DNA of 64,000 nucleotides. Source: Streptomyces sp. NBC_00659 (GTDB lineage Bacteria; Actinomycetota; Actinomycetes; Streptomycetales; Streptomycetaceae). The notes under the pieces are model-generated. The model saw nothing but the letters and a program-made list of their open reading frames with translations. It was not told the origin of the DNA and searched no databases. The translations under genes and the position numbers were made by a program. Below are positions 7,755-16,992 of this stretch, piece by piece (position 1 is the first letter of the stretch; every line of letters begins with the position of its first letter). The stretch covers positions 6,386,001 through 6,450,000 of the forward strand of contig NZ_CP109031.1 of NCBI RefSeq assembly GCF_036226925.1, given 5' to 3'.

Positions 7755-8117
7755 TTAAGGGTGTTTTCCGTAGGCTTCGTAGTTCGGCGAATCGGTCGCT
7801 CCACCGGTGCAGCCTTCTATCCAGACGGTCCGGTCGCTGACGTCATCGGGCATCTGCTCACCACACTGTTCATGGATTGTGGCCTGCGGAGGGCTTTCCG
7901 GTCCGCTGCACGACATCAGGTACTGCGCGGTGTCGGTGATGCTCCCGTCCGTGCACTCAGTGCGCTGAGGGCCTTTGGGCGGTGGTCGGTAGTCCTGGGT
8001 GACTTGGACACCAACGTCGAACGCGTTCCAGTAGGTGTCTTCGCGAGATGCTGAACAGCCTGCTGCTGCGAGGGCACTGATCGAAGCCAGCGCAGCCCCG
8101 ACGAAAAGGCGCTTTAC
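7755..8117 (-). pseudogene. Putative lipoprotein frame with no canonical start codon
   Basis: A 120-residue frame ends at TAA 7755. Where a start is expected there is GTA (8117-8115), 4 nt after a good GAAGGAGA ribosome site. The translation starts KRLFVGAALASISALAAAGC, a signal peptide with a lipobox-like AAGC (Cys about 21). It continues as a Cys- and Pro-rich domain (YWNAFDVGVQVTQDYRPPPK, ECTDGS, LMSCSGP, EQCGEQMP, IEGCTGG). No other start in frame lies between the upstream TGA and GTA. Either GTG/ATG mutated to GTA or a non-standard start is used. Family unknown. Confidence 0.55.
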
Positions 8118-8302
8118 GCTGTCTCCTTCAGAAGGGGATCTTGATGCGTCACGTGCGTCGGAGCTGTGTCATATGTATCGCAGATAGTGCGCGAACAGTG
8201 AGAGAGAACGAGAAAGAGCGGGAGTCAGTGAGACTGACTCCCGCTCTCTCGTCTAGGCATCCGCCCAGCTCAGCGGGTGATTCTTGCTGGCTGTGTGGCG
8301 AG

Positions 8303-8374
8303 TGCCCCCGGCAGGATTCGAACCTGCGCACACGGCTCCGGAGGCCGTTGCTCTATCCCCTGAGCTACGGGGGC
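8303..8374 (-). tRNA. tRNA-Arg (anticodon CCG), integration site of the element
   Basis: The minus strand folds as a 72-nt tRNA: acceptor GCCCCCG with CGGGGGC, D stem GCTC/GAGC, anticodon stem ACGGC/GCCGT with loop CTCCGGA (anticodon CCG), T stem GCAGG/CCTGC with TTCGAAT. CCA is not encoded. The 3' end faces the integrase side, as expected for an attB in the tRNA 3' part. I saw no second copy of the 3' segment in the window, so the other att site lies left of position 1 or is lost. Confidence 0.95.
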
Positions 8375-8600
8375 GTGTCGGGCGCTTTGTGTGCGGCGAC
8401 GGGTAGAACCCTACCAGCTCTTTCAGGGGTGATCGCCACGTGTTTTGGTCGGGGTCGGGTGGTGTTGCGGGAGCGGGGGAGGAGCGTGGGACGGGTGTAG
8501 CGGGTGGCTGGGGTGGGGCTGTGGGGGGTGGTGTGGGCCGCACGGGGTGGAAGTGGGGAAAACCCGGACGCGGCGGTGGGCGCGGACCTACTCTCGAGTT

Positions 8601-9041
8601 GTGCCAGGCGTGTCCGGTCGGGTGCTTGTTGTGGACGACAACAAGGTCATCCGGCAGCTGATCAGGGTCAACCTCGAGCTGGAGGGTCTCGAGGTCGTGA
8701 CCGCGGCTGACGGTGCCGAGTGTCTGGACGTCGTCCATCAGGTTCGGCCCGATGTCGTCACCCTCGACGTCGTGATGCCCCGGCTCGATGGCCTGCGTAC
8801 CGCTGCTCGGCTGCGTGCCGACCCCCGGACCCGGAACCTGCCCCTCGCCATTGTCAGCGCCTGCACGCAGTACGAGGTCGAGAGCGGGCTCGACGTCGGT
8901 GTCGACGCCTTTCTCGCCAAACCTTTCGAGCCGTCCGAACTCGTGGACCTTGTAAGGCGGTTGATGGGGCGGCGTGAAGTGGGCGGTGTCGCGGACGCCA
9001 CCGTTGAGGAGACCGAGCGCGCGGGGCGCAGCGGTCATTGA
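8601..9041 (+). CDS. Single-domain response regulator (CheY-like receiver)
   Basis: 146 residues from GTG 8601 (GTG 8610 also possible). Receiver fold only: acidic pair D12/D13 in VVDDNK, phosphoacceptor D56 in TLDVVMPRLDG, S86 in VSAC, K107 in LAKPF. There is no output domain, and the 35 C-terminal residues are a charged tail. No kinase gene is adjacent, so its partner is unknown. It lies beside the integration site and before nrtL, a position I recall as conserved in Streptomyces. 8375-8600 holds only GC-rich leader. Confidence 0.85.
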   Translation: MPGVSGRVLVVDDNKVIRQLIRVNLELEGLEVVTAADGAECLDVVHQVRPDVVTLDVVMPRLDGLRTAARLRADPRTRNLPLAIVSACTQYEVESGLDVGVDAFLAKPFEPSELVDLVRRLMGRREVGGVADATVEETERAGRSGH

Positions 9042-9728
9042 AGTGTGTGGGTGTGTGAGTGTGTGGGCGTCGGGGTGTAGAGGGGTGCAGTAGAGCCGTA
9101 TCGGGTGGGGTGGGGCCTCCGTTGAGTTCCCGGGGCTGGGGCGACGGGTTCTTCTTCGCTGGTCGGCCGGTGGGCTGTGTCAGTACCCGTTCCGGTCCCC
9201 GCCTGCGTACGTCGGCCCCGCCGTCGATCACCGGGTCTCGCTCGTCCCTCCCGCGCTCGCCTGCTCGCCTGCTCGCGTCAGGTTCACGGATCCCGGCTCG
9301 AATGGACGAGACCGGCTCAGCTACACCGATCCGGCTTCGCCCCCCGTCTCGACGGCGGCTGGCTTCGGCGCCGTCTGTCTGTGCCTCTGGCCTCGACGGC
9401 GAGACTCGTCTCCCCGGTCCAGTACCTCCGCACGCCGACGACGACAACGCCGCCCCCTGCCGACGACCCGCGCTCCGGCCCCTGGCATTAGCCCTGGTGC
9501 CAGCCCCCGGCATCAGCACTCCCAGCATCAGCCCTCAACAACCGCGCCCCCGACGACCGCCCCCACCCCTCGGTCATGCCCGCCCCCTGCTGACTCCGCT
9601 CGGCCACCCCCTTCAACGCCACCCCTCCCCACTCCGACCCCGCGTCCTTCCCCGCCCCCCGTCCACATCCCGGACCATCACCCAAACCGGCTCGCTTTCC
9701 TACCCCCCCTCTCCCCTAGGCTTGTGCC
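9042..9728. other. Long non-coding, strand-asymmetric spacer
   Basis: About 690 nt without a gene I can support. The first part has GTGTG runs. From about 9480 to 9716 the plus strand is extremely C-rich and G-poor (CCCC blocks, repeated CATCAGC). Open frames here have composition-driven translations (P, R, T) and no family features. Confidence 0.5.
9717..9722 (+). promoter_or_regulatory. Candidate -10 for leaderless nrtL transcript
   Basis: TAGGCT at 9717-9722 resembles Streptomyces HrdB -10 boxes and ends 6 nt before the GTG at 9729. No Shine-Dalgarno is visible upstream, so a leaderless mRNA is inferred. The -35 is not recognisable. Confidence 0.35.
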
Positions 9729-10907
9729 GTGACTCCCGTCGAGCTCTCCCGTACCGTGCTGCGCGCGGTGCGTTGTGCTGTCGACGTGGGGGAACTGAGC
9801 GTCTCCGTGCCCACGAGTGCGGTGGTCACCCCGCCGGGGCCGGGTGGGTGCGGGGACTACGCCACGAACATCGCGTTGCGGCTCGCCGGTCCGGCCGGGC
9901 GGCCGGCTCCTGAGGTCGCCGAGATCCTGCGGCCGTACATCGCGCGTGATCCCGGTGTCGCCGACGTGACCGTCACCGGACCCGGTTTCCTCAACATCAC
10001 CCTCGCGGGTGGCGCCCTCGCCGACCTGGTGGAGGTGGTTCTGGAGCAGGGGACGCGCTACGGGTACGGCGACACCCTCGCCGGGCAGGTCGTCGAGCTG
10101 CGCGTGCCCTACGACGCCCGGGCCGAGATCGTCGCCGACGCCCTCGTACGGATCGTCGCCACCCAGGGCGGACGTGTCGAGGTCCGCCACCTCGAGCCGG
10201 TGAACCTCCGGCCCGTGCCCGCGCCCGAGGACCCCGCCCCCCTCGGCCACGACGCCGCTCGCTGGGCGCTGCTCCACCCCGCGCCGCACGACCAGCCCCG
10301 GATCAGCGCCGACCATCTTCTCCAGCGCGAGAACAACCCTCTCTTCCGCGTCCGTTACGCCCACGCCCGCACCCGCGCCCTGCGCCGCAACGCCGCCGCC
10401 CTCGGTTACACCGGCGCCCCCCTCCGGGAAGTACGTCCCGCAGGCCGTTCCCGTGTTCTCGCTGGTGCCGGCGCCGGTGCCGGTGCCGGTGCCGCCACCG
10501 GTGTGGGTGCTGGTGCTGGTGTGGGTCTCGGTGTCGGGGGCCCCGGTGACGCCCGTCGTGCGGGTGTCCCGCCCCGGACCGCCGGCTCCCCCCTCGTCGG
10601 ACCCACCCCCGCCGAAGTCGATCGCCTCCTCGGCCCCACCCCCGCCGAATCCGACCTCCTCACCGCCCTGGCCGAATATCCGCATGCCCTGCGTCTCGCC
10701 GCGCGGCATCGGGCGCCCGACCGGCTGGCGCGGCATCTTGTCGTGACCGCAGACGCTGTTCTCGGTTTTCAGCACAGCGTGCTGCCGCTCGGCGACGAGA
10801 AACCCTCGGCCGCCCACCGTGCCCGGCTCGCGCTCGCCGAAGCCGCCGGGACGGTGCTGGCCGGCGGCCTGTCCCTGCTCGGCATCAGCGCACCCGAACA
10901 TCTCTGA
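9729..10907 (+). CDS. nrtL: ArgS-related anticodon-binding protein NrtL
   Basis: 392 residues. Residues 1-110 match the N-terminal tRNA-recognition domain of arginyl-tRNA synthetase (VTPPGPGGCGDYATNIALRL, then VADVTVTGPGFLNITLA). The C-terminal 110 residues match the DALR anticodon-binding domain (FRVRYAHARTRALRRNAA; EYPHALRLAARHRAPDRLARH). The catalytic HIGH/KMSKS domain is absent. A Gly/Ala/Val low-complexity insert (GAGAGAGAGAATGVG) occupies about 245-275. Probable role: binding tRNA-Arg or regulation, unproven. It lies 1.35 kb from a tRNA-Arg gene and upstream of lysA. Confidence 0.85.
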   Translation: MTPVELSRTVLRAVRCAVDVGELSVSVPTSAVVTPPGPGGCGDYATNIALRLAGPAGRPAPEVAEILRPYIARDPGVADVTVTGPGFLNITLAGGALADLVEVVLEQGTRYGYGDTLAGQVVELRVPYDARAEIVADALVRIVATQGGRVEVRHLEPVNLRPVPAPEDPAPLGHDAARWALLHPAPHDQPRISADHLLQRENNPLFRVRYAHARTRALRRNAAALGYTGAPLREVRPAGRSRVLAGAGAGAGAGAATGVGAGAGVGLGVGGPGDARRAGVPPRTAGSPLVGPTPAEVDRLLGPTPAESDLLTALAEYPHALRLAARHRAPDRLARHLVVTADAVLGFQHSVLPLGDEKPSAAHRARLALAEAAGTVLAGGLSLLGISAPEHL

Positions 10908-10949
10908 TCAGCAGATGACACAGATGACACAGCAGAAAGCCCTACAGAC

Positions 10950-12341
10950 ATGAGCCGTTCCGCACATCCCGCCGGGCCCCGTCACGCCGACGTTCTCACC
11001 GAGGGCCACTACAGCGCCCCGCCCGCCGACCTCAACGTCCTCGACCCGAAGGTGTGGTCGCACACCGTGAGCCGTACGGAGGACGGTGTCGTGACCGTCG
11101 GCGGGGTCGAAGTCACCGCGCTGGCCGAGGAGTTCGGCACTCCGGCGTACTTCCTCGACGAGAGCGACTTCCGCGAGCGGGCGCGTGCCTGGCGTACCGC
11201 GTTCGGGCACGACGCCGATGTCTTCTACGCGGGCAAGGCCTTCCTCTCGCGCGCCGTCGTACGGTGGCTGCACGAGGAGGGGCTCAACCTGGACGTGTGT
11301 TCCGGGGGTGAGCTGGCGACCGCCCTGTCCGCCGGGATGCCCGCCGACCGCATCGCCTTCCACGGCAACAACAAGTCCGTGAACGAGATCCGTACGGCCA
11401 TCGAGGCCGGTGTCGGGCGGATCGTGCTCGACTCCTTCCAGGAGATCGTGCGGGTCGCCCACATCGCGCAGTCCCTGGGCAAGCGGCAGCGGGTGCAGAT
11501 CCGGGTGACCGTGGGCGTCGAAGCGCACACGCACGAGTTCATCGCCACGGCGCACGAGGACCAGAAGTTCGGGATCGCGCTCGCCGACGGGCAGGCCGCC
11601 GAGGCCGTGCGGCGGACGCTGGCGCTCGACGCGCTCGAACTCGTCGGGATCCACTCGCACATCGGCTCGCAGATCTTCGACATGGCCGGCTTCGAGGTCG
11701 CCGCCCGACGGGTCGTGGCGCTGCTGGCCGCCGTGCGCGACGAGCACGGCGTCGAGCTGCCCGAGATCGACCTCGGCGGCGGTCTCGGCATCGCGTACAC
11801 CAGCGACGACGACCCCCGCGAGCCGCACGAGATCGCCAAGGCGCTGAGCGAGATCGTGACGCGTGAGTGCGAGGCCGCGAAGCTGCGTACGCCGCGGATC
11901 TCCGTGGAGCCGGGGCGCGCCATCGTGGGCCCCACCGCGTTCACGCTGTACGAGGTCGGCACCATCAAGGCGCTCGACGGGCTGCGGACGTACGTCTCCG
12001 TCGACGGCGGCATGTCCGACAACATCCGGACCGCGCTGTACGACGCCGAGTACAGCGTCGCCCTCGTCTCGCGCACCTCCGACGCCGAGCCGATGCTCGC
12101 GCGCGTCGTCGGCAAGCACTGTGAGAGCGGGGACATCGTGGTCAAGGACGCCTTCCTGCCGGCCGACCTCGCACCGGGTGACCTGATCGCCGTGCCGGCC
12201 ACCGGCGCGTACTGCCGGTCCATGGCCAGCAACTACAACCACGCCCTCCGCCCGCCGGTCGTCGCCGTGAAGGACGGCGCGGCGCGGGTGATCGTCCGCC
12301 GTGAGACGGAGGAGGACCTCCTGCGTCTCGATGTCGGGTGA
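10950..12341 (+). CDS. lysA: Diaminopimelate decarboxylase
   Basis: 463 residues, the usual length. Fold-type III PLP decarboxylase: K96 in VFYAGKAF binds [11 protein letters not shown] and [12 protein letters not shown] hold phosphate and substrate, VEPGRAIVG follows, and the second-subunit Cys is in GKHCESGD. It makes L-lysine from meso-DAP in the cytosol. The 42-nt gap after nrtL contains a doubled AGATGACAC. First of the aspartate-family genes here, 259 nt before hom. Confidence 0.95.
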   Translation: MSRSAHPAGPRHADVLTEGHYSAPPADLNVLDPKVWSHTVSRTEDGVVTVGGVEVTALAEEFGTPAYFLDESDFRERARAWRTAFGHDADVFYAGKAFLSRAVVRWLHEEGLNLDVCSGGELATALSAGMPADRIAFHGNNKSVNEIRTAIEAGVGRIVLDSFQEIVRVAHIAQSLGKRQRVQIRVTVGVEAHTHEFIATAHEDQKFGIALADGQAAEAVRRTLALDALELVGIHSHIGSQIFDMAGFEVAARRVVALLAAVRDEHGVELPEIDLGGGLGIAYTSDDDPREPHEIAKALSEIVTRECEAAKLRTPRISVEPGRAIVGPTAFTLYEVGTIKALDGLRTYVSVDGGMSDNIRTALYDAEYSVALVSRTSDAEPMLARVVGKHCESGDIVVKDAFLPADLAPGDLIAVPATGAYCRSMASNYNHALRPPVVAVKDGAARVIVRRETEEDLLRLDVG

Positions 12342-12600
12342 GCGGGAGAGCGGGAGAGCTGGGAGTAGTAGCGGCGGCGTGGTTCCCGATCGTTCAGGGA
12401 TGACGTCAAGTGACAGGAGGTGACTTCAGGTGGTCGGATGGACCGGATCGGCCGGGTGTGGACCGGGACGGAAGATCTCCTGTCGTCACCTACCAGAAAA
12501 ATGAAATGGACGTCTCACGATCCGGACGAAGGGTAGAAACTCCCGTCCGGTGAGTGAGACTGGTCCAACCGAACACGGTATGAGGAAACGAGGTCGGATG

Positions 12601-13890
12601 ATGCGTACGCGTCCGCTGAAGGTGGCGCTGCTGGGCTGCGGGGTTGTCGGCTCAGAGGTGGCGCGCATCATGACGACGCACGCCGACGACCTCGCGGCCA
12701 GGATCGGAGCCCCCGTCGAGCTGGCGGGCGTGGCGGTCCGCCGGCCCTCCCGGGTGCGCGAGGGCATCGACGCCGGTCTCGTCACCACCGACGCCACCGC
12801 CCTCGTCAAACGCGGCGACATCGACGTTGTCGTCGAGGTCATCGGCGGCATCGAGCCCGCCCGGACGCTGATCACCACCGCGTTCGAGCACGGCGCCTCC
12901 GTCGTCTCCGCGAACAAGGCGCTGCTCGCCCAGGACGGTGCCGCCCTGCACGAGGCGGCCGAGGAGCACGGCAGGGACCTCTACTACGAGGCCGCCGTCG
13001 CCGGTGCCATCCCGCTGATCCGGCCGCTGCGCGAGTCCCTCGCCGGCGACAAGATCAACCGGGTGATGGGCATCGTCAACGGGACCACCAACTTCATCCT
13101 CGACAAGATGGACTCCACGGGCGCGGGTTACCAGGAGGCCCTCGACGAGGCCACCGCGCTCGGGTACGCCGAGGCCGACCCCACTGCCGACGTGGAGGCC
13201 TTCGACGCCGCCGCCAAGGCCGCCATCCTCGCCGGGATCGCCTTCCACACGCGGGTGCGCCTCGACGACGTCTACCGCGAGGGCATGACCGAGGTCACCG
13301 CCGCCGACTTCGCCTCGGCGCGGGGGATGGGCTGCACCATCAAGCTGCTCGCCATCTGCGAGCGCGCCGCCGACGGGGGCTCGGTGACGGCGCGCGTCCA
13401 CCCCGCGATGATTCCGCTGACCCACCCCCTCGCCTCCGTGCGCGGCGCGTACAACGCCGTGTTCGTCGAGGCGGAGGCCGCCGGTCAGCTCATGTTCTAC
13501 GGGCCGGGCGCCGGCGGCGCCCCGACCGCCTCCGCCGTCCTCGGCGACCTGGTGGCCGTCTGCCGCAACAAGCTCGGCGGTGCCACCGGCCCCGGCGACT
13601 CCGCGTACACCCAGCTTCCCGTCTCGCCCATGGGCGATGTCGTCACGCGGTACCACATCAGCCTCGACGTGGCGGACAAGCCCGGTGTTCTCGCCCAGGT
13701 CGCCACGGTCTTCGCCGAGCACGGGGTGTCCATCGACACCGTGCGTCAGTCGGGCAAGGACGGCGAGGCCTCCCTCGTCGTCGTCACCCATCGTGCGTCC
13801 GACGCGTCCCTCGCCGGGACCGTCGAGGCGTTGCGCAGCCTCGACACCGTGCGGGGTGTCGCCAGCATCATGCGGGTTGAAGGAGAGTAA
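12601..13890 (+). CDS. hom: Homoserine dehydrogenase
   Basis: 429 residues. N-terminal NAD(P) fold GCGVVGSEVARI (about 12-23), catalytic region with NGTTNFILDKM and EADPTADVEAFDAAAKAAIL, and a C-terminal ACT domain from about 350 (YHISLDVADKPGVLAQVATV) giving threonine feedback control. ATG 12601 is chosen because GAGG lies 7 nt upstream; an adjacent ATG (12598) and an upstream GTG frame also exist. It is followed after 6 nt by thrC, so hom-thrC form an operon. Confidence 0.95.
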   Translation: MRTRPLKVALLGCGVVGSEVARIMTTHADDLAARIGAPVELAGVAVRRPSRVREGIDAGLVTTDATALVKRGDIDVVVEVIGGIEPARTLITTAFEHGASVVSANKALLAQDGAALHEAAEEHGRDLYYEAAVAGAIPLIRPLRESLAGDKINRVMGIVNGTTNFILDKMDSTGAGYQEALDEATALGYAEADPTADVEAFDAAAKAAILAGIAFHTRVRLDDVYREGMTEVTAADFASARGMGCTIKLLAICERAADGGSVTARVHPAMIPLTHPLASVRGAYNAVFVEAEAAGQLMFYGPGAGGAPTASAVLGDLVAVCRNKLGGATGPGDSAYTQLPVSPMGDVVTRYHISLDVADKPGVLAQVATVFAEHGVSIDTVRQSGKDGEASLVVVTHRASDASLAGTVEALRSLDTVRGVASIMRVEGE

Positions 13891-13896
13891 CCAGCA

Positions 13897-14955
13897 ATGA
13901 CCCACCAGTGGCGCGGAATCATCGAGGAGTACCGGGACCGGCTTCCGGTGTCCGACAGCACGCCGGTCGTGTCGCTCCGCGAGGGCGGCACGCCGCTCGT
14001 ACCCGCGCAGGTGCTCTCGGAGCGCACGGGGTGCGAGGTCCACCTCAAGGTGGAGGGCGCCAACCCGACCGGTTCCTTCAAGGACCGCGGTATGACCATG
14101 GCGATCACGCGGGCGAAGGAGGAGGGCGCGAAGGCCGTCATCTGCGCCTCCACCGGCAACACGTCGGCGAGCGCCGCCGCGTACGCCGTGCGCGCCGGGA
14201 TGGTCTGCGCCGTCCTCGTGCCGCAGGGCAAGATCGCGCTCGGCAAGATGGGCCAGGCCCTCATCCACGGCGCCAAGATCCTCCAGGTCGACGGCAACTT
14301 CGACGACTGTCTGACGCTGGCGCGCTCGCTGTCCGACAACTACCCGGTGGCGCTGGTCAATTCGGTCAACCCGGTGCGTATCGAGGGTCAGAAGACCGCC
14401 GCGTTCGAGATCGTGGACATGCTCGGCGACGCGCCCGACATCCATGTCCTTCCGGTGGGCAACGCGGGCAACATCACCGCGTACTGGAAGGGGTACACGG
14501 AGTACGCCGCCGACGGCATCGCCGGACGGACCCCGCGCATGTGGGGGTTCCAGGCCTCCGGCTCCGCGCCCATCGTGCGCGGCGAGGTGGTCAAGGACCC
14601 GTCGACCATCGCCACCGCGATCCGGATCGGCAACCCGGCCTCGTGGCAGTTCGCGCTGGCCGCGCGGGACGAGTCGGGCGGCCTCATCGACGAGGTGACG
14701 GACCGTGAGATCCTGCGCGCCTACCGGCTGTTGGCGGCGCAGGAGGGCGTCTTCGTCGAGCCCGCGTCCGCCGCGTCCGTCGCCGGTCTGCTGAAGGCGG
14801 CCGAGCAGGGCAAGGTCGACCCGGGGCAGCGCATCGTCTGCACCGTCACCGGCAACGGTCTCAAGGACCCCGACTGGGCCGTCGCCGGCGCTCCCCAGCC
14901 GGTCACGGTCCCGGTGGACGCGGCGACGGCGGCGGAGCGGCTCGGTCTGGCGTAG
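13897..14955 (+). CDS. thrC: Threonine synthase
   Basis: 352 residues, the short actinobacterial/plant-type enzyme. PLP lysine K62 in [21 protein letters not shown] around the cofactor, and a GNAGN phosphate loop. It converts O-phospho-homoserine to threonine. It starts 6 nt after the hom stop with GGAGAG upstream. A hairpin closes the operon at 14964-14992; thrB lies 720 nt further on under separate control. Confidence 0.95.
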   Translation: MTHQWRGIIEEYRDRLPVSDSTPVVSLREGGTPLVPAQVLSERTGCEVHLKVEGANPTGSFKDRGMTMAITRAKEEGAKAVICASTGNTSASAAAYAVRAGMVCAVLVPQGKIALGKMGQALIHGAKILQVDGNFDDCLTLARSLSDNYPVALVNSVNPVRIEGQKTAAFEIVDMLGDAPDIHVLPVGNAGNITAYWKGYTEYAADGIAGRTPRMWGFQASGSAPIVRGEVVKDPSTIATAIRIGNPASWQFALAARDESGGLIDEVTDREILRAYRLLAAQEGVFVEPASAASVAGLLKAAEQGKVDPGQRIVCTVTGNGLKDPDWAVAGAPQPVTVPVDAATAAERLGLA

Positions 14956-14963
14956 TCCCGGTC

Positions 14964-14992
14964 CGGTCCGGTCGAGGTTCACGACCGGACCG
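14964..14992. terminator. Hairpin after hom-thrC
   Basis: CGGTCCGGTCG (14964-14974) pairs perfectly with 14982-14992 across a 7-nt loop, 8 nt after the thrC stop. Confidence 0.7.
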
Positions 14993-15115
14993 CCGGCCGA
15001 GGTTCAGGACCGGGCTGTCGGACGTCGACCGTCGGCCGTAGGCCGTAGCGCGGGACCGGGCCGTCGGCCGAAGCGCAGGACCGGTCCGGTGTGAAGCCGG
15101 GCCGGGTCCGCTGTG

Positions 15116-15155
15116 AGGGCAGGGCAGGGCAGGGCAGGGCAGGGCAGGGCAGGGC
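15116..15155. repeat. Pentanucleotide tandem repeat (AGGGC)8
   Basis: Eight perfect AGGGC units run from 15116 to 15155 in the thrC-thrB spacer. The spacer 14993-15674 carries no supported gene. Confidence 0.9.
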
Positions 15156-15219
15156 CGGTCCGGCCTGAAGTCGCGCTCGATCCGGGGTGACGTCACGACC
15201 GGTCCGGCCCGAAGACAGG

Positions 15220-15262
15220 CTCGGATTGGCGTGAAGTCAGCCTCGGATTGGCGTGAAGTCAG
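15220..15262. repeat. Two 21-bp direct repeats, period 22
   Basis: CTCGGATTGGCGTGAAGTCAG occurs at 15220-15240 in 20+1 identical bases and again at 15242-15262. Degenerate GTCCGG...TGAAG relatives occur through 15060-15290, suggesting expansion of a short unit. Confidence 0.85.
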
Positions 15263-15674
15263 GCCTTGTCCGGCGTGAATCCGCCGGTGGCGACACGCCG
15301 GGCGTGAACCCGGGGCGCGGGGCGGGCGGACTCTTCTTGAGCCGTCCATCCCGGGGAACTCGCTGTGAACGGGCGGGAAACCGTCCGAAAGCCGACGGAA
15401 ACCGCCCGCTCGCGGGGGGTATCCCCATGCCGACCCGACGGGGGGTGCACGAGGGGCTTACGACACGCATCGTGCGCCTCCTGTGCGCCCTATGTCGCCA
15501 CAGAACCTTCCTTCGATAGGCTGTACCGAACCCGCCCGCCGCATATGCCGCGGTGCCGCGTGGTCTTTGCGGACTCCGGGTCCTGGTACCCGTCCGTCGC
15601 AGTTCGTCTCGTGGTTCATCTCGCAGTTCTCGGAAATCTCGTACATCACGCAGCTCAAGGAGAGTCATCGAGCG

Positions 15675-16604
15675 ATGGCCGGTCCAGCGTTCCGCGCCGC
15701 CGCCGTCCGGGTGCGCGTCCCCGCCACCAGTGCCAACCTCGGCCCGGGTTTCGACGCCTTCGGCCTGTCACTGGGGCTCTACGACGACGTGGTCGTCCGG
15801 GTGGCCGACTCAGGACTGCACATCGACATCGCGGGTGAGGGCAGCGAGACGCTGCCCCGCGACGAGAAGCATCTCCTCGTACGTTCCCTGCGCACCGCTT
15901 TCGACCTGCTCGGCGGACAGCCGCGCGGCCTCGAGATCGTCTGCGCCAACCGCATCCCGCACGGCCGGGGTCTCGGCTCCTCGTCGGCCGCCATCTGCGC
16001 CGGCATCGTCGCCGCCCGCGCGGTGACGATAGGCGGGGAGAGCAGGCTCGACGACACCGCGCTCCTGGAGCTCGCCACCGAGATCGAGGGACACCCCGAC
16101 AACGTCGCGGCCTGTCTGCTCGGCGGATTCACGCTCTCCTGGATGGAGTCCGGTGCCGCGCGGGCCATCAGGATGGACCCCGCCGACTCCATCGTCCCGG
16201 TGGTCTTCGTACCCGGAAAGCCCGTGCTCACCGAGACCGCGCGCGGCCTGCTGCCGCGCACCGTCCCGCATGTCGACGCCGCCGCCAACGCGGGCCGCGC
16301 CGCACTGCTCGTCGAGGCGCTGACCCGGCGTCCCGAGCTGCTGCTGCCCGCGACCGAGGACCGGCTGCACCAGGAGTACCGCGCTCCGGCGATGCCGGAG
16401 AGCGCCGCCCTCGTGGAGCGCCTGCGCGCCGACGGCATCCCGGCGGTGATCTCCGGCGCGGGACCCACGGTCCTGGCGCTGGCGGACCGCGCGTCGGCCG
16501 ACAAGGTGGCTGATCTCGCAGGTCAGAGCTGGGCCGCCAACCGTCTGGACCTCGACGCCCAGGGGGCGTGCGTGCTGCCCCTCGCACCTGTCGAGGTCGA
16601 TTGA
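15675..16604 (+). CDS. thrB: Homoserine kinase (GHMP family)
   Basis: 309 residues. Motif 1 PATSANLGPGFDAFG, motif 2 IPHGRGLGSSSAAICAG (ATP phosphate loop), motif 3 ISGAGPTVLAL. It phosphorylates homoserine for ThrC. ATG 15675 is chosen from AAGGAGAG about 9 nt upstream and the family start just before VRVPATSANLG; the frame stays open further upstream. Separated from hom-thrC by a repeat-rich 720-nt spacer and a terminator, so it is probably transcribed separately. Confidence 0.93.
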   Translation: MAGPAFRAAAVRVRVPATSANLGPGFDAFGLSLGLYDDVVVRVADSGLHIDIAGEGSETLPRDEKHLLVRSLRTAFDLLGGQPRGLEIVCANRIPHGRGLGSSSAAICAGIVAARAVTIGGESRLDDTALLELATEIEGHPDNVAACLLGGFTLSWMESGAARAIRMDPADSIVPVVFVPGKPVLTETARGLLPRTVPHVDAAANAGRAALLVEALTRRPELLLPATEDRLHQEYRAPAMPESAALVERLRADGIPAVISGAGPTVLALADRASADKVADLAGQSWAANRLDLDAQGACVLPLAPVEVD

Positions 16605-16992
16605 CGACGCACGGTCGCCGGATTTGGAGAGGGGGAATGTTTGTTGGATCCGGTAGTGTTAACCTCAAGTCTGCACCCGACCCCACCATGGCGAGGTGCT
16701 TCGCGTCCCTGTTCGGGACACCCATTCTTCCGGGAGCCTCCCAAACTGCTACGTGCCTTGCATTGGGTGCTATGCGCTGAGCAGTGCTGAGCACGCTCCG
16801 GAACCGGCGTGACCGAGCCGATGACACCGAAACTCAGTGCCACGGCTCCGGAATCGTCATCACCAGCAATGTCTTCCGCCGCTTTGGCGGACCACCGCCC
16901 CGGCACGGTCCACACAGCAAGGGCCAATGCCGGACAGCACAACCGGTCGCCGAGCCAGACAGGCCGACGTCCGCTCCAGGGAAGGACCCTTC
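16605..16992 (+). promoter_or_regulatory. Long rho leader region
   Basis: 388 nt without a supported gene. A TAGTGT -10-like box lies around 16652 within GGTAGTGTTAACC, leaving a leader of roughly 330 nt before the rho GTG. Rho is autoregulated by its leader in several bacteria; whether this leader does the same is inference. Confidence 0.35.

Noticed and set aside
9059..9913. Open frames in 9.06-9.9 kb
   Set aside because: Translation is Pro/Arg/Ser-rich from C-rich DNA, overlaps nrtL, and lacks a ribosome site.
15116..15262. CRISPR-like repeats in the thrC-thrB spacer
   Set aside because: Units are contiguous or separated by 1 bp, with no spacers and no cas genes.
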